A stretch of DNA of 64,000 nucleotides from Clarkia xantiana subsp. parviflora (taxonomy: Eukaryota; Streptophyta; Magnoliopsida; Myrtales; Onagraceae): positions 40,710,819 through 40,774,818 of the forward strand of contig JAPTYO010000008.1 of assembly GCA_036873135.1 (NCBI GenBank), read 5' to 3'. This document shows positions 10,756 to 22,630 of the stretch, in pieces; position 1 is the stretch's first letter; each line of letters begins with the position of its first letter. The position numbers and the translations under genes were made by a program. The notes below the pieces were generated by a model. That model saw nothing but the letters and a program-made list of their open reading frames with translations. It had not been told where the DNA came from and ran no database searches.

Positions 10756-12034
10756 TAATTACATTTTATCATTTGAGAAGAACTTTGTTCGTATTAATAA
10801 AGGAAATCTCTTCTTTGGGCATGCCTATTCCTCTTTTGGTCTCTTTATCATGGATCTGAATGGTAGCATTGATACGAATAGAATGTATGCATTGTCCTCC
10901 AGGGAAGCAGAGACTGATGCAGCCGGATGGCATGCGAGGCTGGGACACATAAGCTATGATAATGTCCATTCATTAGCCCGAAGAGAGCTTTTGCCTGGTA
11001 CCAGCAATGTGACTAAACTCACTTGCCAAGATTGTCTAGCTGGGAAATCCACCCGCAAACCATTTGGAGAAGCTCAACGAGTCGTATATCCATTGTAGTT
11101 GATTCACTCCGACGTCTATGGACCACTGAATGTAACCGCTAGGAATGGGAAACGATACTTCGTAACTTTCATTGACGACTATACTCGTTACGGGTTTACT
11201 CATTTGATTACTCGTAAATCTGAGGCAATAGATTGCTTTAAAAACTTTCTAAACCTCGTAGAGAATCAACAGGAGCGGAAGATGAAAACCTTACGCACTG
11301 ATAGAGGTGGAGAATATCTCTCTAATGAATTTGATAAGTTGTGAAAAGAAAGAGGGATAGCCCGTCAAACGACAATCCCCAACACACCAGAGCAGAATGG
11401 TGTGGTTGAACGTCGTAATCGAACTCTCCTGGACATGGTCAGAACCATGATGTCGCAGACACAATTACCTATCTCCTATTGGAGTGATGCGTTATTGACT
11501 GCCACTCATGTAGTAAACCTTGTCCCAACCAAAGTGGTAGACACAACGCCCTATGAGCTATGGCATGCTAGAGAATTAAATCTCACAAGATTGCGACCTT
11601 GGGGTTGCGCTGCCTATACACATACGACTGAATGCCGTTTCGGCAAGTTGGGACCCAAAGGACTAAATAGTATCCTTATTAGATATTCGGAGAACCGTAA
11701 GGGTTACGTATTTGTGTCAGCTCAGGAAAACGGTGGCGTGGTCGAACATGAATCCGGAGACGTGGCTTTTCTTGAGGACGAATTTCCAACGCTTGGAGAA
11801 ATCAAAACAGGTGAGGTATTGACTGAACTAGAGCAGGATAACATTGATGATCAGGTCCCACTTACTTCGAGTGGGAGATTTGAACCAGCAACTCAAGTGA
11901 ATGACATGGTCAATGAGAATGGGAACATTTTCATTGTAAATCCAGTGGGAGGAATAAACCCTACTACACTCATTGTTGCTGCAGAGACGAATCAAGTTGA
12001 ACTTGATAATCATGTTGCCGGACCAATACCATAA
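10673..12034 (+). pseudogene. CopA pre-integrase and integrase
   Basis: WHARLGHISYDNV followed by CQDCLAGKSTRKPF is the integrase zinc-binding (GAG-pre-integrase) part. The core has VTFIDDYTRYGF with the first Asp region, LRTDRGGEYLSNEF with the second Asp, and NGVVERRNRTLLDMVRTM with the Glu. Stops break it at 11096 (TAG) and 11342 (TGA). GKLGPKGLNSILIRYSEN and a long linker follow, ending at a TAA near 12032. All parts are in family order, so the damage is point mutation rather than rearrangement. Confidence 0.88.
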
Positions 12035-12280
12035 CCACCGGTACTACCCATTGTTTCCAGTGGGAGTGCACCGACCAACTTGGTTCCAGGTCCTAGTGAT
12101 CAAGGAATTAATTTTGGAGATAAGATCCCGAGACCAAGAGGTCGACCAAGGAAGGTTGTTGGAGAAGGTTCGAGCACTGCACTTGTTCCCAATGAGAGTG
12201 ATGCTCCAGTCAGAAGCATTGTTCAGAGTGGGAGTAATGTTCAAAGTCAAGATGGGAACAACTAGCCTAGTCGTAGTCAA

Positions 12281-13438
12281 ATGCATAAAACTTCTCCTAA
12301 GAAGTATCCCATCGAAAGAGGAGAAATCTTCACTCTAACATCAGTTGACGAACCTGTAACGGTTCAAGAAACGTTGGAAGGACCTCAGGCAAAGGAATGG
12401 AGGAATGCAATGGAGGAGGATATCTCGTCAATGAAAGCCAATTCGGTATGGTCTTTAGTTGATTTACCTGATGGACGCAAGGCCATAGGAGCCAAGTGGG
12501 TTCTCAAATTGAAACTCACCGATGATGGGAAGGTCGAGCGATACAAAGCTCGACTTGTTGCGAAATGATATACCCAACTTCACGGAGTAGAATTTGACGA
12601 AACATACTCTGCAACTGTGTGTTACACCACAGTACGGGCCATTCTGGCCTTGGTCGCAAGTCTCGATCTCGAGCTGCACCAAATGGATGTTAAGACCGCA
12701 TTCCTCCACGGAAACCTGGAGGAAGAGATATACACGGAACAACCGGAGGGTTTCATTACTCCTGGTAACAAACGTAAAGTTTGTAGACTCCAAAGGTCCA
12801 TATACGGTCTTAAACAGTCGTCTCGGAAATGGTACCGTAGATTCCACGAGGAAATCATAGGAAAAGGATTTATGAATCTTCACGAGGATCCGTGTGTGTA
12901 TTATAAGACCTCCGGGTCTAAGTATGTCATCTTAACCTTATACGTGGATGACATACTCATTGCTGCAAACGACGTGAGTTTCATGAACAAGTCAAAGTCC
13001 TAGTTAGCATCTGTATTTGAGATGAAAGACATGGGAGAGGCCACGTATATCTTGGGCATTAAAATTGCCAGAGATTGGGCTACCCGGAAATTGTGTCTAT
13101 TTCAGGAAGCCTATATCAACAAGTTGTTGAAAAGGTTCAGATTACTGGATGCCAAACCCGTGGATACGCCGGTGGTATTTGGGTGCGCACAGTCTAAACG
13201 TGACGGCCCCAAGAACCTGTCGGAGCGTGAACAGATGAATGGTGCAGAATATTTAAGCATGGTTAGTAGTTTGATGTACGCCATGCAATGCACCCGTCTG
13301 GATATCTGTTACGCTGTGGGCCTAGTAGCACGTTTCCAGTCAGATCCTGGCTATCAACATTTAAAGGCTGTAAAACGAATAATTCGTTATCTGAAAGGTA
13401 CTGCTGACTATGCTCTGTGCTATGAGGGCGGAAGTTAA
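12281..13438 (+). pseudogene. CopA reverse transcriptase
   Basis: The RT begins AKEWRNAMEEDISSMKAN, then AIGAKWVLKLK and ERYKARLVAK followed by a TGA at 12566. It resumes with LELHQMDVKTAFLHGNL, QPEGF, IYGLKQSSRKWY and the catalytic TLYVDDILIAAND near 12942-12976. A TAG at 13001 and a TAA at 13436 break the C-terminal part (GEATYILGIKI, SLMYAMQCTRLDICYAVG, AVKRIIRYLKGT). Domain order and lengths fit a full copia RT. Confidence 0.9.
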
Positions 13439-13912
13439 AATTGACCGGTTACAGTGACGCCGACCATGGTGGCGATCTGGATGATTGTAATAAAACCACA
13501 TGAGGTGTATTTTCCTTGCTAATGCCATCATTTCATGGACGAGCAAGAAGCAAACCTGTGTCGTGCTGTCAATAATGGAATCAGAATTCGTTGCTCTCTC
13601 TAAGAATGCACAGGAACTAGTCTGGCTGAAAAGGCTTCTTACTGCGTTGCTTGGTGGTGACGTCGGAAGTAAAACTGTAAGGTGTTCTCCGACAGTCAGA
13701 CAGCTATTGCGGCAGTTAAGAATCCGAAGTACCATAGTAGGACCAAACACATTGATGTGAAATATTTCTATGCTAAATCGATGGTAGAAGACAATATAAT
13801 CACTATGGAATACTTGTCCACTGATAATATGATTGCGGACCCATTAACTAAGCCACTACGCAGGGATATATTCGGAAAGCATGTAAAACTGATTGGATTG
13901 CGTAGGGTTTAG
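13439..13912 (+). pseudogene. CopA RNase H
   Basis: Two overlapping frames share the domain. One (from 13500) has IISWTSKKQTCVVLSIMESEFVALS with the Glu of RNase H; the other (to 13912) has SDSQTAIAAVKNPKYHSRTKHIDVKYF and IADPLTKPLRRDIFGKHV. A frameshift near 13680 separates them. It ends 1.15 kb before the LTR. The enzyme would have degraded RNA in RNA-DNA hybrids. Confidence 0.88.
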
Positions 13913-15061
13913 AAATTGCATGTATCTGTGATAACTTTTTGATATTAGAAAGTTACACTTTGTAAGCGAACGAATTGCAACTGAGTTTATGATCAGTCGA
14001 CGTCATAATATTTTGATTACATCAAATTTACGGTCTATAAACTGATCGTAGGAGGACGCAATCCTCTGCCAAAACTATATCGAATGTGGGCCTTACATAG
14101 TCATACAGGTACGGTCATCTTGTGATGGTGGGAGGCCTCTACTATGCAAGGCTGGCTAAGAATCATGGGGATAAACCTGATTGAGCAGAATGATTATCTA
14201 AAGTCGAAGTAGCTCGACGTGATTCTCGTTCTGCAAATCGTCGTGATGAACTTCATTCGTCATAAATCCACATTCTGGGCCGGATGAAAATCTGTGATAG
14301 CATGATTGACATGTCCCATTCCTGTTGACCCAAAAGGTTCAGGTATGCTATCAACGCGTGCTTCATACTACGTGTGCCATGTTCGACCAGGGGTCACCGC
14401 TCGGTTGTGCTAGGAAGGAATCCTCGTGATTCCGGCAGGTGCAAACTTCTTCACCTCGAGCGTGTGATTGATCTCGGGAGCCTTATGAAGAGGCACCCAA
14501 AGTATCCTCATGGACTCAGAACTCGTACCTAAGTTCAGGCTCAATGCTCGCTTCCCGGCGTACGAGCGTAGTGCTGAACAAAAAGGCCCAGTGACCACGT
14601 CTTTGGAAACCAGTTGGGTTTGACTAAGGGTATGAGCGATGGGGATGGTCAAGTTCACCTGTAATTCACCGATTCTTGTATTCACTAGGTGGCCACCAGC
14701 CGGATATTAGTTGAAGGTAGTGAATACTTGTACGGATGCCTTGGAGAAGTGTTCCAATGTGGAAACTAGGCAAATGGAAAATTATCAGTTGACCTAGGAT
14801 ACAACGCGGTACAATATATATAAATGTTGTTTATAACAGGTTGATTGTTGAAAAGGGAATCAACGTTCCGCGGGCGCTACAACACTCCTAACAGATGAGT
14901 AGCACGATGCCCGTCGTATCCTCCGGTCGCACGGCAAACCTCGTATGAACTATTCGGAAGCACGGAGCAGATAAAAGGGGAGAAATGTTGATGCGGATTT
15001 GGACAACAATACATTAACAGGCACCCTCTCATTCCGACGAGTGTGAGCTGTAAGCATATGG
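13913..15061 (+). other. CopA 3' untranslated region
   Basis: There is no coding frame with family support. The part from about 14365 to 14815 is repeated with divergence at 16976-17440 in CopB: both have cgtgccatgttcgacca, gcgtacgagcgtag, ttcactaggtggccacca and gaatacttgta. The block cgctacaacactc (about 14876) also recurs near 17768. This conserved untranslated tail links the two copia copies. Confidence 0.7.
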
Positions 15062-15650
15062 TGATGGGCGTCATAATTGGTATCCCATAATATGTATAGT
15101 TTACCTAATGAACTTGGGTAAATGTCACATTAGGGTAATTGGGCTAGACCCAAATCCCAATTGACACGAGAGGCCCAAAATTGGGCCTCCCTATACTAAT
15201 GGCCGGCTGAAACTTATAGTGAGGGTAAAGTGGACTTTTATCCACTTTACTCCTCCTATAAATAAGAAGTGTTAGGGAATATTTTAGGGTTAATCATAAT
15301 TCCCTCACAAGAGAGTTTTAGAGAGAAAAAACCCTCCAACCACACCACACTAGTTCGGCCGAACCCTTACCTCACCGAAGGTGTGCCAAATTGCTTTCGA
15401 GCAAACTCTCCAGAGATCTGTCCCTGTGCCAAGAATCGATCAGAGGCTTTGCTGTGGAGCTGCACCACGTAGGCTTCTCTAACAAGAACCTCTACGGGTC
15501 CCGACTGGAGGATCGTGAACTCCCTATCGAGAATATCTTGGGTCTACAGATCACCATAAAGGTATGTGTGAAACTTCCGCTGCGTAATTGATATTACTAG
15601 CATGTACCTTGTTTATAGTATCAGTAGTGATTACTCCCCGTAATCTAACA
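15062..15650 (+). repeat. CopA 3' LTR (approximate start)
   Basis: The 3' end ccccgtaatctaaca at 15650 matches the CopB LTR end cccctaaatctatca. A TATA box, ctataaata, lies at 15255-15263. Shared landmarks with CopB are gttcggccgaaccctt, gaggctttgctctgga-like text and ttccgctgcgtaatt. The start is placed at tgatggg by position only and could be off by tens of bases. No matching 5' LTR is in view. Confidence 0.65.
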
Positions 15651-15674
15651 TATATATATATATAAATGTAGCCG

Positions 15675-15714
<40 letters not shown>
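15651..15714. repeat. (AT)n microsatellite
   Basis: Two runs of alternating a and t, interrupted by gtagccgaat, directly follow the CopA LTR and mark the start of the right R copy. Confidence 0.9.
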
Positions 15715-15715
<1 letters not shown>

Positions 15716-16340
15716 ATATTGGAAATTATTTTACATAATTAATATTTCTTGGTGGCTAAGTTAAGTTTTTAGTGGATTATAAAACCCTACTTAGCCAACA
15801 AGAAATACTTTGGCCGAACCCTATGGATTCAATGGGCCGATCCAATTTGCAAAATCGGAGCGGGTTACACCAATTCGGGTTTTCTTAATCAGTTCGACCT
15901 AGTCGGGTCGGGTCGGACCGGGGTGACTAAGTGAATCTAACCAAACCGGTTTTGAGTGATGAACCTAACCGAGATTCGGACCAAACCAAATTTTAAAATA
16001 AAACCGGCCCAAACTCGAACCGGATTTATGGAATCGAACCGAACTGGATTTAACCGAAATTGACTGAACCGAACCGAATTTTTCAAAATCGAATTCAAGT
16101 AAATTAATAAAATGGGATGGTCAAATTTTAAAATCCAAATATTTTCGAACTTTAAATTAGCCTACACAGTACTCGAAGGTTTAGTATTTTCACGTTTTAG
16201 TTAAACCTTAATGCCTAGTTTCGACTATGGGGATGGATCTCGGAAATGCATGACTTTGGGACTGGATTAATTAGAGGGCTGAATTGCAATTTTTTACTTT
16301 TCGTCACATATATTTATTAGAACTGTCGTCTTGACTTTCC
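15690..16340 (+). repeat. dispersed repeat R, right copy
   Basis: This is the second copy of the repeat at 8232-8930, in direct orientation. It runs from tatatgcaatattgg through cttggtggctaag and catggggatggatctcgg-like text to tagaactgtcgtcttgact. In this copy the repeat passes straight into copia coding sequence of CopB. Confidence 0.7.
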
Positions 16341-17048
16341 GTTTCAGGTGGAGGGACTTCAAGCTCTATTGGAACAGCCTCTGCCAACACCACCACTTCT
16401 TGGGTATATCTCTTTCCCTAAATTCTGCTAACAATTTGTCTGATTTTTGGATTACTGACTCTAGGACAACTAACTATATTACCTACAGGTCAGAGTGGTT
16501 AGAGAATTGCAAACATGTTTCAAACTCTAGAGTTCAAGTGCCTAATGGGTTTTATTCTAATATTCTTGGCATTGGGAATCACTTTATCTTTCAATACTTG
16601 AAGTTGCAGGATATTCTTTTCATACCATATTTTAAATATAACATTTTGTCAGTTTCAAAGTGACAAAAGATTTTAATTGTACTGCAACTTTTTTTTTCCA
16701 ACTTTGTGCTATTGTAGGACCTCTCAAATGGGAGGGTCAGAGAGTGGAATTGAGAACTCAGGTCTTTACCTTTTCAAACCTACCATTGCTTGTGATAATG
16801 TTGCATTGAGATCCCCTGCTCCAAATGCTATGCTCTGGCACATGCGTTTTGGGCATGCCCCCATACAGATATTGCAAAAAGCCACCTATTTAGATTTTCC
16901 TAAATACAATAAAACTGCTTTGAGTGATTGTCCCATTTGTCCTAATCCAAAGATTACTAGGCATAGTTTCCCTCTTCATACTGCGCGTGCCATGTTCGAC
17001 CACAAGTTCAGGCTCTGTTGTGTTATACGTAATCTTCCGAGATTCTGA
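16331..17048 (+). pseudogene. CopB protease and pre-integrase fragment
   Basis: DFWITDSRTTNYITYR near 16442-16489 is a copia protease site, with the usual DSGA changed to DSRT, which should abolish activity. VQVPNGF, GIGNHF and LFIPYFKYNILSVSK follow. A second frame has LWHMRFGHAPIQIL and CPICPNPKITRHSFP, the pre-integrase zinc part. At about 16976 it switches directly to the 3' tail shared with CopA, so integrase core, RT and RNase H are missing. The protein differs clearly from CopA, which makes the copy a chimera of two copia lineages or a large deletion product. Confidence 0.8.
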
Positions 17049-17460
17049 AGGACACAAACTTCTTCACCTTGAGTATGTGACTGATTCAGGGTGCTGATTT
17101 ATGCACACCTGAAGTACCCTTATTACTCGGAACTCACATCCAAGGTTGGGCTCAATGTCTCTCCCAGGCGTACGAGCGTAGCGCCGAACAAAAAGGCCAA
17201 GTGACTACGTTTTGGGCACCGATTGAGTTTGACTAAGGATATGAACGATGGGGATGGTCATGCACAATATTCATTCTCCGACTCTTGTATTCACTAGGTG
17301 GCCACCAACTCGATATTAGTTGAAGGTTGTGAATACTTGTACAGATGCCTTAGAGAAGTATTCTTTGGGGGAAACTAGGCTATTGGAGAATAACTGTCGA
17401 CCAGGGGTACACCGCGGCATAGAAAAGTAACATATTTGTTGAGATATAAGAGTGTAGCTG
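16976..17460 (+). repeat. CopB 3' tail, homologous to CopA 14365-14815
   Basis: Starts at cttcatactgcgcgtgccat, matching cttcatactacgtgtgccat in CopA, and follows it through gcgtacgagcgtag, ggatggtca and ttcactaggtggccacca. No coding frame. It ends where the tRNA-like insert begins. Confidence 0.75.
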
Positions 17461-17461
17461 A

Positions 17462-17750
17462 TGTCTTCCTCATAAGTTCGGACTTATGGGACAACTGGTT
17501 AAGGCGCACGTCTTATTCTTTATATGGTATCAGAGCTCACGGGATCGATTCCTGGTGATGCCACTTTAAATGAAAAATTGTTACCTCCTTTAAATGTGAT
17601 TGAAGCCCATTTGTTTGACCCTGAGTTGGTCTTGGCCTGTGGCCGGGTTGATACACATAGTGCCGCGATGCCTTCCTCATAAGTTCGGACTTATGGGACA
17701 ACTAGTTAAGGCCTGTGGCGCACGTCTTATTCTTTATAATATTAGGTTAT
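17462..17750 (+). mobile_element. tRNA-like SINE candidate, partly duplicated
   Basis: The stretch has tggttaaggcg (from 17496), similar to an A box, and ggatcgattcc (17542-17552), matching a B box, as in Pol III promoters of tRNA-derived SINEs. Between them is tggtatcagagc (17525-17536), which also equals the usual copia primer site. A second copy of cataagttcggacttatggga and the following words lies at 17678-17740 without the B box. It interrupts the CopB tail relative to CopA. It could instead be a rearranged primer-site region of a copia element. Confidence 0.4.
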
Positions 17751-17784
17751 CAATGTTTCGCGGACGCTACAACACTCTTAGCCG

Positions 17785-18333
17785 GTCGGGATAAAAAAAA
17801 TTGGGGTTTGGCACATAAGGGATAGGGATTTTAGGTCAGGCTAAAATCCTTATGAGCCACAATGGCCCAAAATGGGCCAGCCCAATTTTGTGTGTGGTTC
17901 GGCCGATATAGGGAGCAAGCCCTAGGTGGGATTTGCTCACCTCCTCTGATAAATAGAAGGTGTTAGGATATTTTCCAAGGTTAATCACTTGCTCTCCATT
18001 AGTTGATACAAAAGATATTCCCTCTTCCTCACACCACACAGTTCGGCCGAACCCTTCACCACCAAAGGAGGTGCCAAAATTGCTAAGGCAATTTACCCCA
18101 GAGATCCAAACCAGCAACTAGATTGAAGAGGCTTTGCTCTGGATACCATAGCCTGTGGATTGCTCTTCAACAAGGATTCCGGAAGGACACCGTCTGGCAG
18201 ATCGCGAACTCCCTCTTGACGTTTCTAAGCTACGGAAAGCTATAAAATGGTATGTGCTTCGTTTCCGCTGCGTAATTAGTTTACCAAGCATGTACACATG
18301 TTTATTTCGTATTTGTATCCCCTAAATCTATCA
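17785..18333 (+). repeat. CopB LTR (approximate start)
   Basis: Ends at ctaaatctatca (18333). It shares gttcggccgaaccctt, the gaggctttgctctgga region and tttccgctgcgtaatt with the CopA LTR but differs throughout U3. A TATA-like gataaatag lies near 17958. The words tggcacataaggga near its left end and tcccttatgtgcca just past its right end form an inverted repeat around it. No second copy is in view. Confidence 0.6.
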
Positions 18334-20240
18334 TTTGGGCCGCGCATGGCCCATGGGAATTTCGGGCTGACCTGAAGTCCCTTATGTGCCATACCCCAAA
18401 TTAGACATAGAATTTTGGGGTTATATTAATGGGCTCCTATTACAGCGACCCATTTACTCTAAATGCCAAGATGCAGTTTATAGGTTTAAGATTAAGCTAA
18501 TTTTATGTTTTTTCTATTTAAAAACCTATTATGTTGGGAGAATTGTTTGACATTGTGAACCCTAGAAGAAAAATACGCTTATGTAGGTTTATAATGTTTT
18601 TTTTTTCTTTCTAGAAACCTATTGTCTTGGCTGAACGGTTGTGCCAGGTGAATCCTAGAGAGCATATGAGTCATTCATCTGACCCAAACGTTGACTCATT
18701 TGCCCTGTATAGTTCACATGATCCAACCGTTCACCAAATTCAATTTTTTAGAAAAATAACTATTTTCGACTAAGGTTTATCCAACCAACCTGTTTGACAT
18801 CAATTAGGTTTTTAGAAGAAAAAAAACTGTAAAGAAGAATTTATTTTCCTAAATAGTATTAATTGAATAAATAATTATTTGGATTTTTGTAATAATTTTT
18901 TAATATAAAAAATTTATTTTTAATATGTAATGATGTAAAAAGTAACTCTTATATAGATTAGGAGTAACTTCAACTCATATACATTCTTATTAAAGATCAA
19001 TGGATTTTATTTATTATATATATGTTTTTAATATTTGGTACGCTAGCGGCTAGTTGTTCAATTTTCATTGGTTTTCTTAATAGATGAGATGTTTTATAAT
19101 TAGTGTTATCAGAATCGAATCGGGCATTAAAATGGTCAGGTGCCCGGTTGCCGATTCAAACCCAGTCCGACCATTTATAGACCAAACAATTGATACATAT
19201 GGAACAATCCAGAGACTAGAGGATAAGACAGAAGTAACGTAACCGCCTCGCAATCAAGGTTGTTAGGATCGAGATTCAAACTAGAATCGTTTCATGGTAT
19301 GATCAGATCGTTCGTAGGATCAGATTGTGGATCGTAAGATTATACAAAAATTAAAAATTAACATGTGATATATGAATAATTTTCTAGGATTTGTTATAAT
19401 ATATAGATTAACATATACAAATTACTCATGACATACAAATTATTATTTATTAAGTAAATAAACAACTACAAAAGAATTAATTATTTATCAAAATTATATT
19501 CGTTATAAAATATTAAATAGTTTATCAAATATAAGAATACATTAAATTGTGTAATACTAAACGTGATAAATGATTATGAATAATTATAACATTCTACACT
19601 AGTTCGGTATGTTTCCCTATTTCGAAAAAAATTATACATATATAATAAAAGGGTTGTTAGAAGTTGATGTCTAACTTGCATCATGAAATTTTAAAATAGA
19701 CTTTCATTCATCTTGAAAGTTGAGAAAATTTAATTGTGCCACTCGATTTTATAGATATATAATAACAAAGTTAATTTTCTTAATATGAAATTAATTGTTG
19801 ACTTCATTTTTACCTATGAATGGTTTTATGTGAACTTGAATCATATAATCGTTTTACTTAACTAGGGTCGTAGAATCGTAAGATCCTAAGATCAGGATCA
19901 TGATCCTTTAAGATCCTACAAGATTAAGATTCAAGAAGGGATCGGGATCTGTAAACACTTAATTTTGGTACGCGCGACACGTGTGAAACACGTTAAAAAT
20001 GTTGCGTGTAACGTGTTTAAAAAAAAAAAAAAGTATCTGGATATAGAAGGTCGCGAAGTTGCTAAAGATAGGGATAGCTTAAAATATTATAGTGTATATG
20101 CATTAAATATTATATAATATTCAAAAATATATTATATATATTTATGGTAATATTCATGAATATATATATATATATATAATATTTTCGAAATATTTAGGTA
20201 GCATATTTTTCAGATTTATTTTCCCTTTTTTGGGATCTAA
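18334..20240. other. AT-rich intergenic DNA with a diverged ggatcg repeat
   Basis: No coding frame is supported. Between 19256 and 19960 phrases of the type ggatcg, gtaggatcag and aagatccta recur at both ends of an AT-rich core. A related string (ttttacttcactgggatcgta) appears near 34790-34815, so this is probably an old dispersed element. The rest is low-complexity AT DNA, with alternating at runs near 20160. Confidence 0.4.
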
Positions 20241-20242
20241 TT

Positions 20243-20690
20243 TAACTATAAATAGGGTTCTAATACATGTAAAAAATACACAACAGAAAAAAAAAAACAG
20301 AATAAAATATTAGTTTTCTCTCTCGTCCTTTCTCCTCACACCATCTCCCTCTCCCTCTCCCTGCTGGTTCTTCGGTCCTTGTGCGCAGACACTCTCGTTG
20401 GAGTGCGCATCTCCAACCGCCACCGAGGACTGACATGGCTCGCTGGACCGCCATGTCGCCCAAGCCTTCCAGCATCCCGTGGAAACCTCCAGCAAGCCAT
20501 CCATCTCCAGCAGCCAGCGCGTGACATCCTTCGACGAATTCGAACGGTCGATCCCGCCATCGGCGTGGCTCCGTTGTCGCCCGCACCGCCCTACTTCTCT
20601 ACTGCCCCGCTCACCACTTGCCAGTTCCACCCAACCTTTGTTGCCACTGCTACTGTCCTCACTGCGAAGCCGTCGTCCCCAGGTGAGCGT
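20243..20690 (+). promoter_or_regulatory. promoter plus GC-rich first-exon-like block
   Basis: ctataaatag at about 20245-20254 is a good TATA box in AT-rich DNA. A CT-rich leader (20325-20365) and then ~330 bases of GC-rich DNA follow, ending at ccccaggtgagcg, a strong splice donor near 20681. The open frame through it (from 20379) has no recognised motif and is cysteine, proline and serine rich. It could be exon 1 or the leader of a host gene, or the R-U5 part of an old LTR. No downstream exon is recognisable. Confidence 0.3.
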
Positions 20691-22320
20691 CCTTTATTTT
20701 TTTCCTTTTTTTATTTTATTATTCATTTCTTGCTAAATTGTTTTAACTATATTATTATTATTATATCATAATTAATTAGATAGCTTAAGAGTGACTAGTT
20801 TAAATTTAATTGAGTAGGATATCTCTACTGAAAAGTGTCTCTTTTTCTTTTTCGATCATCTGTCATCACTCATTTGTCCTTTCTAATCTATCATCCTTAA
20901 TGGCCAAAAAAATTATTATTATTATTATTTCTAAATTATTTATTTGTTAACTAATTTGTTTTCTTTATTTAATATTAAAATAAACTATACTTTAGAAATT
21001 TTAAAAAATGTCGGCAATAAAATAAAGTATGAATTTAATAATAAAATAATATGGTATTAAAAAAATTATTTTCAATTTTGAACTACACGAACAATTAGTT
21101 TTATAATTTAAATGACTAAACTACAAGTGTCATCTAAAAACTTATTGAGTTAAGTGAACGGTTTGACCGGATGAACTCAAATCATGTGTGAACTCTATAA
21201 GGGCAAACTGAACAAAACTTAACAAGTGTATCATTTTTCATCTAGAGTTTACCCGGTTAAATAGATTTTCTATAAGAAAAAAACCATAAAATAAATTATT
21301 CATAAATTGAAACGGTTGCACAGAAATATATTTAATTGAACTGCTCAACTGAAAGTCTCTGTTCAATTGGGAGGAGGTCCAATTAGTATTCAACTGAGGT
21401 ATTTTGCTGTAACTTTTTCATTTTATATCATAATCCACCTTGGTACACATGAAATGCTGTAACTTTTTCATTTTATATCATAATACACCTTGATACACAT
21501 GAAAAAATAGCACGTAGCTGAAACATGCTTATTTTCTCTTCGATTAAATAGAAATTATTATATAAAAAATATCAATTTAATCGAACATAAAAAATTCAGA
21601 TAACTTATTTAAGAAAATAAAGTTCATATAGCAATTAGTAATTCAATTAAAATTCAGGAAACAATTTGTTTATTACTTAATATATGTATATGATAAATAA
21701 ATAAATAAATAAATAAAACTATATAAAAAGGAAAGATAAAAATTGGAAAGAGAATTCAGAGGATAAGATTACGATTAGAGGAGAGATAAAATGATAATAA
21801 AGAAAGAAACAGAAGAGAAAAAAGTGGAAATCGAGACTCGAAGAGAAACTGGGGATGCGCGTGGATCTCAGCACATCTGATCCAATGGTTAGAAAATCGA
21901 TTGTATATAAACTCGATCATAAAATAGCCAGCCCCTTGATCTAAGTATGTTTAATAATTTTGGTGTTTAGATTTCGTTTTAGTTATGAGTTATAAATTGT
22001 ATTTAGTTTTTAGACTTAGATTATTATTTGATAATGATTTTTGCATATGATAAAAATTCGATTAAATTTTGATATCGTTAGATTAATCTAATGTAACATG
22101 TATTTAAAAAAAAATAAAATTGGCAAGTTAAGTGAATTGAGTACCGAAAGTGCGTACTTAAAAATCTATATATTATATAAATTCAGATTGAAAGAGAATA
22201 AGAGAAGAGTTCTGGTGCCGACACATCAGCACTAGGAAGCAATAGTAAGTTGACACATGGCATTTAGATGACACATCAGCTATTCAATTTTTTAAAATAA
22301 AACATAGGAAATAATCTATC
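20691..22320. other. AT-rich DNA, no gene; small repeats
   Basis: No frame of note. A 49-bp unit is tandemly duplicated at about 21409-21502 (ctgtaactttttcattttat repeated with two changes). A tetranucleotide run (ataa)n lies near 21690-21718. Short at-rich tracts near 20910-20930 are simple sequence. Confidence 0.6.
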
Positions 22321-22630
22321 TTCTTAAATCCACTCTCTTCGAGTTCGAGACTTCCCCATTAATTGCTGGTAAATCCACTCTCTTCGAGTTCTTCGATACA
22401 TGGGTGAAGACATCTCCATTAATTGTTGCTCTTCTCCATTCATCGATTCGCACGATAATCACTTCGTTTCTTCAAATTCCTATTTTTTGAAATCCACTCT
22501 CTTCTTCAATTCACGTTCGGGGTTCTTCGATACACTGATGGAGAGTTCTGGATTAATTGTTGGTCTTCTCCATTCATTGATTCCCACGATAATCGCTTCG
22601 TTTCTTGAAATTCATTTTCTATAAGAGGGG
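22321..22630. repeat. imperfect tandem block, ~130-150 bp unit
   Basis: The words aaatccactctcttc recur at about 22326, 22371 and 22491, and ttcttcgatac, attaattgttg, cttctccattcat and cgataatc(a/g)cttcgtttctt recur in the same order in the two longer copies. The short plus-strand frame inside is a by-product. Function unknown. Confidence 0.65.

Noticed and set aside
14410..14685. 91-residue minus-strand frame in the CopA tail
   Set aside because: The homologous CopB tail at 17000-17270 does not keep it open, so it is not a conserved protein.
17525..17536. tggtatcagagc as the primer site of a complete copia element
   Set aside because: No LTR ends just before it and no gag follows; it lies in the CopB 3' tail.
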